This document shows positions 8,127-17,500 of a DNA stretch of 64,000 bases, piece after piece. A program made the position numbers and the translations under genes. The DNA comes from Polaribacter sp. (GTDB lineage Bacteria > Bacteroidota > Bacteroidia > Flavobacteriales > Flavobacteriaceae), in contig JABJPX010000001.1 in assembly GCA_018663625.1 (NCBI GenBank), positions 1-64,000 of the forward strand. Direction: 5' to 3'. Position 1 is the first letter of the stretch; every line of letters starts with the position of its first letter. The notes beneath the pieces were generated by a model. That model searched no databases. It was not told where the DNA came from and saw only the letters and a list, made by a program, of their open reading frames with translations.

Positions 8127-9821
8127 TTACAGATCCAATTCAAAGGCCTGTCTCAATTTTAAAAGCAATGGATTTTTCTCTTTCAATTTATTAAACTTTT
8201 CAAGAGGCGTATAGGCAAACTTTTTTTCTACCGTTTCATTTAAAATAGCATCAATTGTAATTCCGTAATTGTTTAATCTTTCACGTAAGAATTGCAATAA
8301 TTTTGGCCTTCCTCTTTTAAATTGATCCTGCATTAATTTATTGGGAACCGTAAAGCTAATTTTAAAACCATCACCCAATTTAGGAAGGTCTGTTGCAACG
8401 ATAGAAGCCATACTACGTTCGCCTTTCTTGTTTAAAAGGTCCACATATTCTTTCCATAACTTTTGCAATTTGGCTTCGTTAAAAGCCTCTTTTGGATGGT
8501 CGTCGAAATTTTCCTCAACAGCAGATTTTTGCACTACTTTCTTTTCATGAACACTTTTTAAAGAGAGTGAAGAGGAACGCCTTTGTACATTTAGTAAAAC
8601 TGGCTTTGGCGCTTTTGGTTTCGGAGTTTCAACAACGATCTGCTCGATTGCGGCAACAGGTTTTGGAACCGAAATGGGCTCTTGAATCTTTTTCTTTGCT
8701 GGCGAAAGAGCTTGAAAAAAAGTGGCTGGTATTATGTAGTTAGCTGCTTTTTTTTTTTCTCCATCAAAAGTGATAGAGGCAATCTGCATTAAAGTCAATT
8801 CGGTGAGTAATCGCTGGTTTTTACTAGTGCGGTATTTTAAATCACAGTCATTGGCTTTGTCAATTGCCTGTAATAAAAAGGGTATGGGTGCTTTTACTGC
8901 TTGCTGTAAATATTTCTTTTTAGCATTGTCACCAACCTCCAACAACGCAATGGTAGCTTTGTCTTTGGCAACCAAGAGGTCTCTAAAATGACTTGCCAAT
9001 CCATTAATGAAATGATGGCCTTCAAATCCTTTTCCTAAAATGGTGTTGAATGCATTTAAAACATCGGGAATTTTATTCTCTAGCAATAAATCTGTCATCG
9101 AAAAGTAGGTATCGTAATCCAATACATTTAAGTTTTCGGTAACCGCTTCTCGCGTTAAGTTTTTTCCAGAAAAACTAACCACTCTGTCAAAAATAGACAA
9201 CGCATCTCGCATGGCACCATCTGCTTTTTGAGCGATGATGTGTAATGCATCATCTTCAGCAGTAATTCCTTCTTTTTCGCAAATTATTTTTAAGTAATTT
9301 TTAGCATCTAAAACTCCAATTCTTTTGAAATCGAAAATTTGACAACGCGATAAAATAGTGGGTATTATTTTATGTTTTTCTGTAGTTGCTAAAATAAAAA
9401 TAGCGTGTGCAGGAGGTTCTTCCAACGTCTTTAAAAAGGCATTAAAAGCCGACTGAGAAAGCATGTGTACCTCATCTATAATGTACACTTTATATTTCCC
9501 TGTTTGTGGAGGAATCCGCACTTGCTCAGTTAAACTTCGAATATCATCTACAGAATTGTTAGAAGCGGCATCCAACTCGAAAATATTGAAAGCAAAATCT
9601 TCGTCTGTTACGTTTTCTGACCCTTGTTCATTGATTTTCTTGGCTAAGATTCTTGCACAAGAAGTTTTTCCTACACCTCTCGGACCTGTAAATAATAAAG
9701 CCTGAGCTAAATGGTCATTTTTTATAGCGTTTTCTAACGTATTGGTAATAGCTTGTTGCCCAACAACATCCTCAAATATTTGAGGACGGTATTTACGCGC
9801 AGAAACTATAAAATGCTCCAT
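8127..9821 (-). CDS. dnaX: DNA polymerase III subunit gamma/tau
   Basis: The clamp-loader AAA+ ATPase of the replicative polymerase. Walker A GPRGVGKTS is at 46-54, the Walker B/DEVH-type box IIDEVHML at 114-121, and sensor/SRC motif SRCQIFDF at 158-165. The four cysteines of the zinc module normally found between Walker A and LDAASNN are absent; only about 25 residues lie there. After the ATPase and collar domains (to about 350) comes GEKKKAAN, encoded by an uninterrupted A11 run, then a proline/lysine-rich linker and the tau-specific domain to 564. Both other frames stop within a few codons after the run, so a gamma-sized product is likely. Confidence 0.97.
   Translation of the reverse strand: MEHFIVSARKYRPQIFEDVVGQQAITNTLENAIKNDHLAQALLFTGPRGVGKTSCARILAKKINEQGSENVTDEDFAFNIFELDAASNNSVDDIRSLTEQVRIPPQTGKYKVYIIDEVHMLSQSAFNAFLKTLEEPPAHAIFILATTEKHKIIPTILSRCQIFDFKRIGVLDAKNYLKIICEKEGITAEDDALHIIAQKADGAMRDALSIFDRVVSFSGKNLTREAVTENLNVLDYDTYFSMTDLLLENKIPDVLNAFNTILGKGFEGHHFINGLASHFRDLLVAKDKATIALLEVGDNAKKKYLQQAVKAPIPFLLQAIDKANDCDLKYRTSKNQRLLTELTLMQIASITFDGEKKKAANYIIPATFFQALSPAKKKIQEPISVPKPVAAIEQIVVETPKPKAPKPVLLNVQRRSSSLSLKSVHEKKVVQKSAVEENFDDHPKEAFNEAKLQKLWKEYVDLLNKKGERSMASIVATDLPKLGDGFKISFTVPNKLMQDQFKRGRPKLLQFLRERLNNYGITIDAILNETVEKKFAYTPLEKFNKLKEKNPLLLKLRQAFELDL
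8748..8758 (-). promoter_or_regulatory. A11 slippage/frameshift site in dnaX
   Basis: On the coding strand this is GGAG followed by eleven A and then GCAGC, at codons 355-358 at the junction between the clamp-loader domains and the tau tail. A one-base shift in one direction reads AGC AGC TAA, and in the other CAG CTA ACT ACA TAA. Either therefore ends the protein after about 360-362 residues, the size expected of a gamma subunit. Slippage at an A run producing gamma is known for dnaX of Thermus; its use here is inferred. Confidence 0.6.
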
Positions 9822-9844
9822 GTATATTTATTATCTTTGTGTAA

Positions 9845-9875
9845 CAAATGTAAGTATCTACTTCTTTTTTTACAA
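9845..9875 (-). promoter_or_regulatory. dnaX promoter
   Basis: The minus strand carries TTG (9873-9875), a 20-base spacer, and TACATTTG (9845-9852), an exact TAnnTTTG -7 box. Transcription should start near 9838, giving a leader of about 17 bases before the dnaX ATG. The 20-base spacing is the same as at the promoter before 47082. Confidence 0.6.
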
Positions 9876-10013
9876 GAATCATTTTAAACAAAATGCTAAA
9901 GTTGTAAACAATTATAAGAAAAGGTACACGTAATTTTATTTTATAAATGTTCATTTTCAAGTCACCGTATTTAGTGTGAAGTATTTACAATAATAATTTT
10001 TATTTTAGTTCCT

Positions 10014-10661
10014 ATGAAATTTTTACAAACAAGTAGTATCATAAGTTTTTCAATCCTATTAATGGCATGTTTTAGTTTTACTGAAACCAAAGAAGTTGCA
10101 GAGAAACAATACCAACCAAATGCAACTACCGAAGTTGCCTATTTTGCAAGTGGTTGTTTTTGGTGTGTAGAAGCCGTTTTTGAAAGTGTAAAGGGAGTAG
10201 AGGAAGCTGTTTCTGGCTACGCAGGGGGTTTTACAGACAATCCAACTTACCAATCTATTGGATCGGGAAAAACAGGTCATGCCGAAGCGGTTGCCGTATA
10301 TTACAATCCAGCTGAAGTATCTTTTGAAACCCTGGTCACCGTTTTCTTTGGTTCTCATGATCCTACGACTGTAAACGGTCAAAAGCCAGATTATGGAACG
10401 CAATACCGATCTATTGCTTTCTATAAAACAGAGGCACAAAAAACAATTATTGACAATGCAATTGCAGAACTGCAAAAACAATATACTAAGAAAATTGCCA
10501 CAGAGGTAACCTTGTTTACCAAGTTTTACAAAGCGGAAGACTATCACCAAGATTTCGAAAGAAGAAATCCAAACCAAGGCTATGTAAAAGCTGTTTCAAT
10601 TCCAAGATTGAATCGTTTTAAAAAGAAGTTTCCAGAGTTGTTGAAGGAAGAAAAGAAGTAG
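10014..10661 (+). CDS. msrA: Peptide-methionine (S)-S-oxide reductase MsrA, lipoprotein
   Basis: MsrA reduces methionine-S-sulfoxide in proteins. The catalytic motif GCFWCVEAVFE places the nucleophilic cysteine at 48, followed by GYAGG, the HDPTTVNGQKPDYGTQYRS block and the YHQDFERRNP C-terminal region. The N-terminus is a lipoprotein signal (ISFSILLMAC, C19), so this copy should be membrane-anchored in the periplasm and repair exported proteins. Resolving electrons would need a periplasmic thiol donor that is not encoded nearby. It is monocistronic, ending at a strong bidirectional terminator shared with the convergent acyl-CoA ligase. Confidence 0.96.
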   Translation: MKFLQTSSIISFSILLMACFSFTETKEVAEKQYQPNATTEVAYFASGCFWCVEAVFESVKGVEEAVSGYAGGFTDNPTYQSIGSGKTGHAEAVAVYYNPAEVSFETLVTVFFGSHDPTTVNGQKPDYGTQYRSIAFYKTEAQKTIIDNAIAELQKQYTKKIATEVTLFTKFYKAEDYHQDFERRNPNQGYVKAVSIPRLNRFKKKFPELLKEEKK

Positions 10662-10666
10662 GATAT

Positions 10667-10709
10667 AACCAAAAAAAAAGCGCTCATTAAGAGCGCTTTT
10701 TTTTTGGTT
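10667..10709. terminator. Bidirectional terminator between msrA and acyl-CoA ligase
   Basis: A perfect 19-bp stem with a 5-base loop (ATTAA): the core AGCGCTC/GAGCGCT is flanked by A9 on the left and T9 on the right, then AACC/GGTT. It therefore gives a GC-core hairpin plus a U tract on both strands, serving both convergent genes. Confidence 0.93.
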
Positions 10710-12484
10710 TATACATTGTAAATATCGTCGTACAAATCTTTGTATAATTTTAAGATTACGGTACGTTTCATTTTCATGGTAGGGGTTAAATGACCACCGT
10801 CTATCGACCATTCATCATTTGTAAGCCTAAAGACTTTAATCTTTTCCCAGTTACCAAAGTTTTCATTACAGGTGTCTACTTCTTCTTGTATGCGCGCTAT
10901 CACCTCTTTAGAAGCAATGATTTCATCATTGGTCGTTCCAATATTCAGTTTTTTACGCGCTATCCAATCTTTGATAAATTCAAAGTTCGGTTGTATGATG
11001 GCTGCTGGCATTTTTTGCCCTTCACCAATGACCATTACTTGTTCTATAAATCGAGATTGTTTTAGATCGCCCTCTAACAATGGTGGTACTACATATTTTC
11101 CACCTGAAGTTTTAAACATTTCTTTGGTTCTCCCCGTAATTCTTAGGAATCCATCGGCATCCAATTCACCTTTATCTCCGGTATGAAAATAGCCGTCTTT
11201 AATCACCTCAGCGGTTTTTTCTGGATCTTTATAATAGCCCATCATTACATTGGGTCCTTTTACTAAAATCTCTCCGGTATCTGCAATTTTTAAGGTAATG
11301 TCATCAATAATTTTACCAACAGTTCCGATTCTAAAACCTCCATCATCCATAGAACTTACGGTAATTACTGGAGAAGTCTCTGTCAATCCATACCCTTCCA
11401 TGATTGGCATTCCTGCCGCAGTAAATACTCTCGTCAATCGATGTTGTAAAGCAGAAGCTCCTGAAACCATTAATTTTAATTCTCCTCCCAAAGCAGCTTG
11501 CCATTTAGAAAAGATTAATTTTTTAGCCAATCCTAATTGTTTTTCATACCACCAACCATTGGCACCATAAGGCTCGTATTTTAATCCTAAATCAACCGCC
11601 CAAAAGAACAAGCGTTTTTTAATTCCAGTTAAATCAGCACCTTTCGCAATGATCTTGTCATATATTTTCTCATACAAACGAGGAACTGCCGTCATTACAT
11701 GAGGCTTAATCTCTTGCGCATTTTCACTCAATTTTTCAATCGATTCTGCAAAATGAATATGTACACCACAGTATTGATATAGATAGAGAATCATTCGCTC
11801 AAAGATGTGACACACCGGTAAAAAACTCAGTGCTTTGTCTTCACCATAACTTAAAGGAACTCTTTTTTCACTTGCCAATACATTGGTTACAATGTTATTG
11901 TGACTTAGCATTACTCCTTTAGGTCTTCCGGTAGTTCCTGAAGTATAAATTAAGGTTGCTAAATCTTCAGGCTGTACGTTGTTTTTTCGCTCTTCTACTG
12001 TATGCTGATTTTCAGTATCCGTTCCTAAGGCAAGTACCTCTTTCCAGCTTTTTTCACCTTCAATATCATTAAAAGTAAACACGTCTTTTAATTTTGTATT
12101 GCCTTTAATTTTATTGATTTTGTCCAAAACCTCTTGATCGGATACAAAAACATAGGTAGCTTCTGAGTGATTTAAGACATATTCGTAGTCATGTTCAGAA
12201 ATGGTTGGATAAATAGGGACACTTTGTGCACCCACTTGTAAGATTCCGATATCACAGATATTCCATTCATTTCGATTGTTCGAAGAAATAATTGCGACTT
12301 TATCGTTGGGTTGTACACCTAATTTCAGCAAACCTCTACTAATTGTATTGGCTTGATTTATATATTCTTGTGTAGAGATGGATTCCCATTTTCCATTGTA
12401 CTTTGTAGTAAATGCTTGGGGTAAATTGTATTTTTCTAATTGGTGGTAAGGAAAATCAAATATTCGTGTAATTGTAATAGACAT
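10709..12484 (-). CDS. Long-chain fatty acid-CoA ligase (AMP-binding)
   Basis: A 591-residue adenylate-forming enzyme that activates long-chain fatty acids to acyl-CoA using ATP. The P-loop-like motif LIYTSGTTGRPKGVMLSHNN lies at about 178-197. GYGLTETSP follows near 365 and HTGDKGELDADGFLRITGRTKEMFKTSGGK carries the adenylation aspartate and the hinge. There is no signal peptide; the enzyme is probably peripheral to the inner membrane. It lies downstream of and parallel to a close paralogue with a 73-base gap (the paralogue ATG is at 14315). The two share long identical stretches such as VLNHS, VSDQE, and STQEYI, consistent with tandem duplication. The chain length preference is unknown. Confidence 0.93.
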   Translation of the reverse strand: MSITITRIFDFPYHQLEKYNLPQAFTTKYNGKWESISTQEYINQANTISRGLLKLGVQPNDKVAIISSNNRNEWNICDIGILQVGAQSVPIYPTISEHDYEYVLNHSEATYVFVSDQEVLDKINKIKGNTKLKDVFTFNDIEGEKSWKEVLALGTDTENQHTVEERKNNVQPEDLATLIYTSGTTGRPKGVMLSHNNIVTNVLASEKRVPLSYGEDKALSFLPVCHIFERMILYLYQYCGVHIHFAESIEKLSENAQEIKPHVMTAVPRLYEKIYDKIIAKGADLTGIKKRLFFWAVDLGLKYEPYGANGWWYEKQLGLAKKLIFSKWQAALGGELKLMVSGASALQHRLTRVFTAAGMPIMEGYGLTETSPVITVSSMDDGGFRIGTVGKIIDDITLKIADTGEILVKGPNVMMGYYKDPEKTAEVIKDGYFHTGDKGELDADGFLRITGRTKEMFKTSGGKYVVPPLLEGDLKQSRFIEQVMVIGEGQKMPAAIIQPNFEFIKDWIARKKLNIGTTNDEIIASKEVIARIQEEVDTCNENFGNWEKIKVFRLTNDEWSIDGGHLTPTMKMKRTVILKLYKDLYDDIYNV

Positions 12485-12557
12485 ACTTATTTTTTTGGGT
12501 ATTGCAAATTAGGTAATTTCTCTTGATTTTGCAAATGAATAATAAAGTGTTAAAAAA

Positions 12558-14315
12558 TTATGAATTATATATTTTTTGATACAAATCTTTGTATTTTTCT
12601 TTAATTACTTTTCGTTTCATTTTTAGAGTAGGTGTAAGGTGTCCTTCTTCAATAGACCATTCATCAGTTGTCAATTCAAAACGCTTAATTTGTTCCCACT
12701 TTCCAAATTTTTGATTGTGAAAATCTATTTCTTTTTGAATTCGATTGATAAAACGTTCATGGGTGAGTATGGTTGCTGGGTCAAGTCGTTTGCGGGTTGC
12801 CCAATCTTTTGCAAATTCAAAATTTACTTGAATCAAAGCTGCAGGCATCTTTTCAGATTCTCCAATAATCATTATTTGTTCTATAAAACGAGATTGTTTC
12901 AATTCGCTTTCTAATACGGCAGGTGCAATGTATTTTCCGCCAGAAGTTTTAAACATTTCTTTCTTTCGGTCGGTAATTTTTAGAAAACCTTCAGCATCAA
13001 TTTCACCAATATCTCCTGTGTGTAAGTATCCGTCAATAATGGTTTTTTGGGTCATTTCTTCGTTTTTGTAATAGCCCATCATTACAGAAGATCCTTTCAT
13101 TAATATTTCACCATCTGAAGCAATTTTTACATCAAGACCTGCTAGTGGTTTGCCTACAGTTCCAATCTTTAGCCCTTCATTTCTGAGATCGTTTAAGGTA
13201 ATTGCTGGTGATGATTCTGTCATTCCATATCCTTCAAAAATAGGGATTCCTGCCGCTAAAAAAACTCGAATTAAACGATCTTGCATTGGAGCACTTCCAC
13301 TGAGCATGAACTCTAAATTTCCTCCCAAGGCTTCTTGCCATTTTGAGAAAATAAGTTTTCTGGCAATGTTTAATTTAAAAGTATAAAAGGAACCATTCTT
13401 TCCATATGGTTTATATATTTCTCCTAAAGAGATTGCCCAAAAGAACAATGCTTTTTTAATCCCTGATAACTGACTTCCTTTGTCTACAATTTTATCAAAT
13501 ATTTTCTCCAATAATCGTGGTACAACAGCTAAGAAATGAGGTTTTACTTCTCGAATATTATCGCCCAATAGTTCGATGCTTTCTGCAAAGTGAATCTGGT
13601 ACCCTAAATACTGATAGTAATAAGAGGCAGCACGTTCAAAGATATGACAGATCGGTAAGTAGCTTAAAATTCTTTTGTGATCTCCTGATACATCTAATGC
13701 TTGGGATGTTTTGAAAACATTTCCTACGATATTTTGATGTGAAAGCATGACGCCTTTTGGAGTCCCTGTAGTTCCAGATGTATAAATAATGGTTGCCAAG
13801 TCTTCGGGTAATACCCTTTTTTTCAAACCTGCAATCTCTTCCGATCGATCCGTTGCGGTTCCCATCTCTAAAAAGGCGTTCCAACTAAAATCTTCTTCAG
13901 ATGCTTGCAAAGAAAACACTTTTTTAACATGTGTACTGTCTTGCACTTTTTTTACTTTATCATACAGTTCTTGGTCTGAGACAAAACAATACTTTGCATC
14001 TGAATGATTTAAAACATAGGCATAATCTTTCTCTGATAGCGTAGCGTACAGCGGAACGTTTTGGGCTCCAATTTGAAGTAAACCTGTATCTAAAATATGC
14101 CAATTCGGATTGTTATTGGTTGTTATTACAGCAATTTTATCGTTTTTTTCAATGCCTAAAGCTAATAAAGAAGCACTCACTTTATGTGCCTGATCAATAT
14201 ATTCTTGTGTACTTATTTTTATCCATTGATTGTCTTCCTTGTATAGAAAACATTCTTTTTGTGGATGGTTTGCAAGCTGGTAATCGGCAAAGTCAAATAG
14301 GCGCGTTGGTTTCAT
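12558..14315 (-). CDS. Long-chain fatty acid-CoA ligase, paralogue
   Basis: A 585-residue AMP-forming acyl-CoA synthetase, colinear with the neighbouring ligase. IIYTSGTTGTPKGVMLSHQN is the nucleotide-binding loop, GYGMTESSPAIT the A5-type motif, and HTGDIGEIDAEGFLKITDRKKEMFKTSGGK the adenylation and hinge region. The start is placed at the ATG at 14315 (MKPTRLFDFADYQL), which aligns with the paralogue's N-terminus. A longer frame reaching 14474 would add 53 non-homologous residues and run into the purL terminator. Upstream of the start is about 150 bases of AT-rich DNA that should hold its promoter. Confidence 0.92.
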   Translation of the reverse strand: MKPTRLFDFADYQLANHPQKECFLYKEDNQWIKISTQEYIDQAHKVSASLLALGIEKNDKIAVITTNNNPNWHILDTGLLQIGAQNVPLYATLSEKDYAYVLNHSDAKYCFVSDQELYDKVKKVQDSTHVKKVFSLQASEEDFSWNAFLEMGTATDRSEEIAGLKKRVLPEDLATIIYTSGTTGTPKGVMLSHQNIVGNVFKTSQALDVSGDHKRILSYLPICHIFERAASYYYQYLGYQIHFAESIELLGDNIREVKPHFLAVVPRLLEKIFDKIVDKGSQLSGIKKALFFWAISLGEIYKPYGKNGSFYTFKLNIARKLIFSKWQEALGGNLEFMLSGSAPMQDRLIRVFLAAGIPIFEGYGMTESSPAITLNDLRNEGLKIGTVGKPLAGLDVKIASDGEILMKGSSVMMGYYKNEEMTQKTIIDGYLHTGDIGEIDAEGFLKITDRKKEMFKTSGGKYIAPAVLESELKQSRFIEQIMIIGESEKMPAALIQVNFEFAKDWATRKRLDPATILTHERFINRIQKEIDFHNQKFGKWEQIKRFELTTDEWSIEEGHLTPTLKMKRKVIKEKYKDLYQKIYNS

Positions 14316-14463
14316 GGGGTAGTATTTATAGCAATATATGAAAAATATTTTTAGATAGAATGAAGAGAATGTGTTCTCACAATCGATATTTCCTTTTTGG
14401 TATTTGCTAATTAGACCATTCTTTTCGTCCCTCCTTGTAGGATTAAGATTTATTTTTGGGCAA

Positions 14464-14499
14464 AAAAAAAACAAACTTTATAATAAAGTTTGTTTTTTT
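14464..14499 (-). terminator. Terminator of purL
   Basis: An AT-rich stem AAACAAACTTTA / TAAAGTTTGTTT around a TAA loop, with T tracts on both sides (on the minus strand, stem then a run of T). It lies 20 bases after the purL stop, in the right place and orientation to end the purL transcript before the acyl-CoA ligase gene. Confidence 0.8.
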
Positions 14500-14518
14500 A
14501 TCGTCTGTAAATTTTTAT

Positions 14519-17500
14519 TTATTTTTTGGTATTAATCCAGTCTTTAGCATTCACAAAAGCTGCTAACCAAGGAGAAACTTGATCTTTTCTTCCGGCAGGA
14601 TAGTTTGCCCAATTCCATTGGAAAGTAGAGCGCTCAATATGAGGCATGGTGACTAAATGACGTCCAGAGGCATCACACAACATGGCTGTGTTAAAGTCCG
14701 AACCGTTGGGGTTGTTTGGATATCCTTCATATCCGTATTTTGCAACAATGTGATAGTTTTCTTCTGGTTCTGGTAAGCTAAATTTTCCTTCTCCGTGAGA
14801 GATCCATACGCCCAATTCCGTTCCTGCCAATGAAGATAACATGACAGAATTATTTTCTTGAATCGTTACGGAAGTAAATGAAGATTCATGTTTTTTAGAG
14901 TCGTTGTGAATTAGCTTCCCATGTACTTTGTGTTTAGGATTGATTAAATCCAATTCCATCCATAATTGTGCGCCATTACAAATACCAACAGATAACGTGT
15001 CTTCTCGTTTAAAGAAATTCTTCAATGCTTTTTTTGCTTTTGCATTGTATAAGAAAGCACCAGCCCATCCTTTTGCAGAACCTAAAACATCTGAGTTCGA
15101 AAATCCTCCTACGGCACCAATAAATTGAATGTCTTCTAAGGTTTCACGCCCGGAAATTAAATCGGTCATGTGCACGTCTTTTACATCAAAACCGGCTAAG
15201 TACATCGCATTTGCCATTTCTCTCTCTGAGTTACTTCCTTTTTCTCTAAGGATGGCTGCTTTTGGACGTATTGCTTTTGCAGATGCTTTTGGCAATTTTC
15301 CTGTAAATTTCTTTGGGAAGGTATACTGTAAAGGTTGTTTTTTATAATTGTCAAAACGTGTTTTGGCCAACCCGTTTGCTGTTTGTTTTTGATCTAACAG
15401 GAAAGAAGTTTTGTACCAAGTGTCTCTGGTTTCTGCAACATCAAAAGAGAAGTTGTCTTCTCCGTTTTTGAGGGTTACTTTTCCACTATTGTTTGCGGTT
15501 CCAATTGTAAATACTTCAATGTTGTTTTCTTTTAAAACACCTTCTACAGCTGTATCAGCTTGAAAAACAATCCCTGCGTTTTCAGCAAATAATATCTTTA
15601 TTGAATCTTCTTCGTTCAATTCTGAAATATCAAAATCAGCTCCTAAGTTGACGTCTGCAAAACACATTTCTAATAAAGTCGTGATCAATCCACCAGAAGC
15701 AACATCGTGTCCAGCTACAATTTTATCTGTTTTAATTAATTCTTGAATCGTATTAAAAACCGTTTTTACATATCCTGCATTTTTTACATCAGGTGCTTCG
15801 TTTCCAATGGTATTTAGTACCTGATTGAAAGAACTTCCGCCTAATTTAAAGGCATCTTGTGAAATGTTGATATAGTAAATATTTCCTCCGTCAACTTGTA
15901 AAAGAGGTTCTACTACTTGAGAAATCTCACTACAATTCCCCGCAGCCGAAATAATAACAGTTCCTGGAGAGATTACCTCACTGTCTGGATACTTCTGTTT
16001 CATGGATAAGGAATCCTTTCCTGTTGGAACATTGATTCCTAAGTCGATAGAAAATTCTGAAATGGCCTTTACAGCTTTGTACAAACGTGCATCTTCACCT
16101 TCATTTTTACAAGGCCACATCCAGTTTGCAGATAAAGAAACGCTTGTTAGGTTGTCTTTTAGTGGTGCCCAAATCATATTGGTCAATGCTTCTGTAATCG
16201 AATTTCTACTTCCTGCTTCTGGATGAATTAATCCTGAAATAGGGGAGTGCCCAATAGAAGTTGCAACCCCTTCTTTTCCATGATAGTCAAGTGCCATTAC
16301 ACCTACATTGTTCAATGGAATTTGTAAAGGGCCTACACATTGTTGTTTGGCAACTTTCCCACCCACACATCGATCGACTTTGTTGGTCAACCAATCTTTA
16401 CACCCTACGGCTTCTAATTGTAAAACTTGATTTAAGTAGATGTTTAAATTTTTCTTTTTATATCTTGGGTTCTTGTATTTTCGAACAATCGTTTTGTCGG
16501 TAAGTATTGTTTTCGGAGAGCTGCCAAACATGTCCTCTAAAGCCAAATCCATTGGTTTGTCACCTTTGGATTTTGATTCAAAAGTAAAACGATCATTTCC
16601 AGTAACTTCCCCAACGGTATACATTGGTGAACGTTCACGTTCTGCAATCCTTTGCAAGGTATCTACATGCTTCTCAGCAATAACGAGTCCCATTCTTTCC
16701 TGAGATTCATTCCCAATAATTTCTTTTGCGGATAAGGTAGGATCACCTACAGGCAATTTGTCCAAATCAATTTTTCCACCAGTATCTTCAATGAGCTCAG
16801 ACAAACAGTTTAAATGCCCACCTGCACCATGATCATGTATAGAAACAATAAAGTTTTCTTCACTTTCTACCATACCACGTACTGCATTGGCGGCACGTTT
16901 TTGCATTTCAGGATTGGATCGTTGTACGGCGTTTAATTCAATTCCTGAAGCAAATTCTCCAGTATCTGCAGAGGAAACAGCTGCTCCACCCATACCAATT
17001 CGGTAATTTTCACCACCAAGAATTACAATTTTATCGCCTTCTTTTGGTGTGTCTTTGATCGCTTGATCTGCTTTTCCATATCCAATCCCACCGGCTTGCA
17101 TGATGACTTTGTCATAGCCTAGTTTTCTTGGTTTGGCGTCACTCGATGCCGCATTTTCTTCGTGTTCAAAAGTCAATACAGAACCAGTAATTAAAGGTTG
17201 TCCAAATTTGTTTCCAAAATCGGATGCACCATTGGAAGCTTTAATCAAAATATCCATCGGAGTTTGGTACAACCATTCTCTAGCTTCAAATTTATTTTCC
17301 CAATACCTGTTTTCTTCTAAACGAGAATAGGATGTCATGTACACCGCGGTTCCTGCTAATGGCAACGAACCTTTTCCACCTGCCAATCGATCTCTAATTT
17401 CTCCTCCAGAGCCAGTTGCAGCTCCATTAAAAGGCTCTACAGTGGTTGGGAAATTATGGGTTTCTGCTTTGAGAGAGATGACAGAATCAAAATCTTGGGT

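Noticed and set aside
9832-9839. TATCTTTG on the + strand as msrA promoter
   Set aside because: It is 175 bases from the msrA ATG and lies within the dnaX leader; AT-rich sequence nearer msrA is a more likely promoter.
14316-14474. N-terminal extension of the second acyl-CoA ligase
   Set aside because: The 53 extra residues are not homologous to the paralogue and overlap the purL terminator; the ATG at 14315 aligns with the paralogue start.
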